Positions 63,920 through 64,000 of a stretch of DNA of 64,000 nucleotides are shown piece by piece. The translations under genes were made by a program, and so were the position numbers. The notes beneath the pieces are model-generated. The model was given only the letters and a program-made list of their open reading frames with translations, did not search any database and had not been told where the DNA came from. The DNA comes from Dryocola sp032051265 (GTDB lineage Bacteria; Pseudomonadota; Gammaproteobacteria; Enterobacterales; Enterobacteriaceae): the NCBI GenBank assembly GCA_032051265.1, contig DAMBYU010000004.1, forward strand, positions 62,001 to 126,000, given 5' to 3'. Position 1 is the first letter of the stretch. Each line of letters begins with the position of its first letter.

Positions 63920-64000
63920 TCAGGCTTTGAAGATCTGCTTACGATGCCAGCCGACGTATTGCTCAGTGGGCCACAGCGTTTTGTCATGGGGAAGATGCAA
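63920..64000 (-). CDS. C-terminal end of an unidentified gene (runs off the window)
   Basis: An open minus-strand frame enters from the right edge and ends at 63920, encoding PTEQYVGWHRKQIFKA as its last residues. Only 26 codons are visible, so the product cannot be assigned. Orientation matches the conjugative remnant genes. Confidence 0.35.
   Translation of the reverse strand: MHLPHDKTLWPTEQYVGWHRKQIFKA

Overview
The window is chromosomal DNA from a member of the Enterobacteriaceae. About 70% of it is recognisable, gene by gene, as the Escherichia coli arcB-murA cluster, the yhaL-yqjA cluster, the exuR-fadH cluster and the yjgR-ahr-leuX neighbourhood. These blocks lie apart in E. coli but adjoin here. 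The proteins are close to the E. coli ones but not identical, so a relative such as Enterobacter, Cedecea or Kosakonia is likely. I cannot name the genus from sequence alone.

1-16.8 kb is core envelope and regulatory DNA: 3' part of arcB, elbB-mtgA, the rpoN-hpf-ptsN-rapZ-npr nitrogen-PTS cluster, the LPS transport and Kdo genes lptB-lptA-lptC-kdsC-kdsD-yrbG, the phospholipid transport operon mlaFEDCB, ibaG and murA. 16.8-18 kb is a synteny junction carrying an AAA ATPase gene and the small gene yhaL. 18-25 kb holds yhaK, yhaJ, yhaH, yqjG, yqjF and yqjK-yqjE-yqjD-yqjC-mzrA-yqjA. 25-31 kb is galacturonate catabolism (exuR, exuT, uxaC, uxaA), with visible ExuR-type operators, then ygjV. 31-39 kb holds sstT, alx with its pH/manganese-responsive leader, ygjR, ygjP, rlmG and fadH. 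39-45.2 kb holds yjgR, a single-chain dihydroxyacetone kinase, ahr and an overlapping methyltransferase/HNH-nuclease pair.

At 45.5 kb tRNA-Leu(CAA) (leuX) is the left junction of a 13.8 kb integrated element. Its right junction is a 43-bp perfect copy of the tRNA 3' end at 59304-59346. The element carries cargo genes (acetyltransferase, VOC protein, a small secreted protein), a short second tyrosine recombinase, and a long non-coding region with repeats. Two rightward operons follow. The first is replication-like, with an SF2 helicase-HTH protein and several tiny overlapping genes. The second is virion-like, with a decoration-type protein, a lambda gpE-like major capsid protein, a tape-measure-like protein and a Dit/hub-like tail protein. 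An integrase gene ends the element. I see no terminase, portal, protease, tube, sheath, lysis or repressor gene. This is the profile of a phage satellite that brings its own capsid and tail-length proteins, and it is the most interesting object in the window. Both operons start from promoters sharing the palindrome-containing 13-mer AAATGTCTTGACA, and each promoter is followed within about 100 bases by an intrinsic-terminator-like hairpin. That layout suggests leader attenuation or antitermination.

From 59.35 kb to the end is a separate remnant of an integrative conjugative element of the MobH type: a tyrosine recombinase overlapping the end of a relaxase gene that carries two frameshifts, an ArdC-like protein, a hypothetical gene and the end of another gene running off the window.
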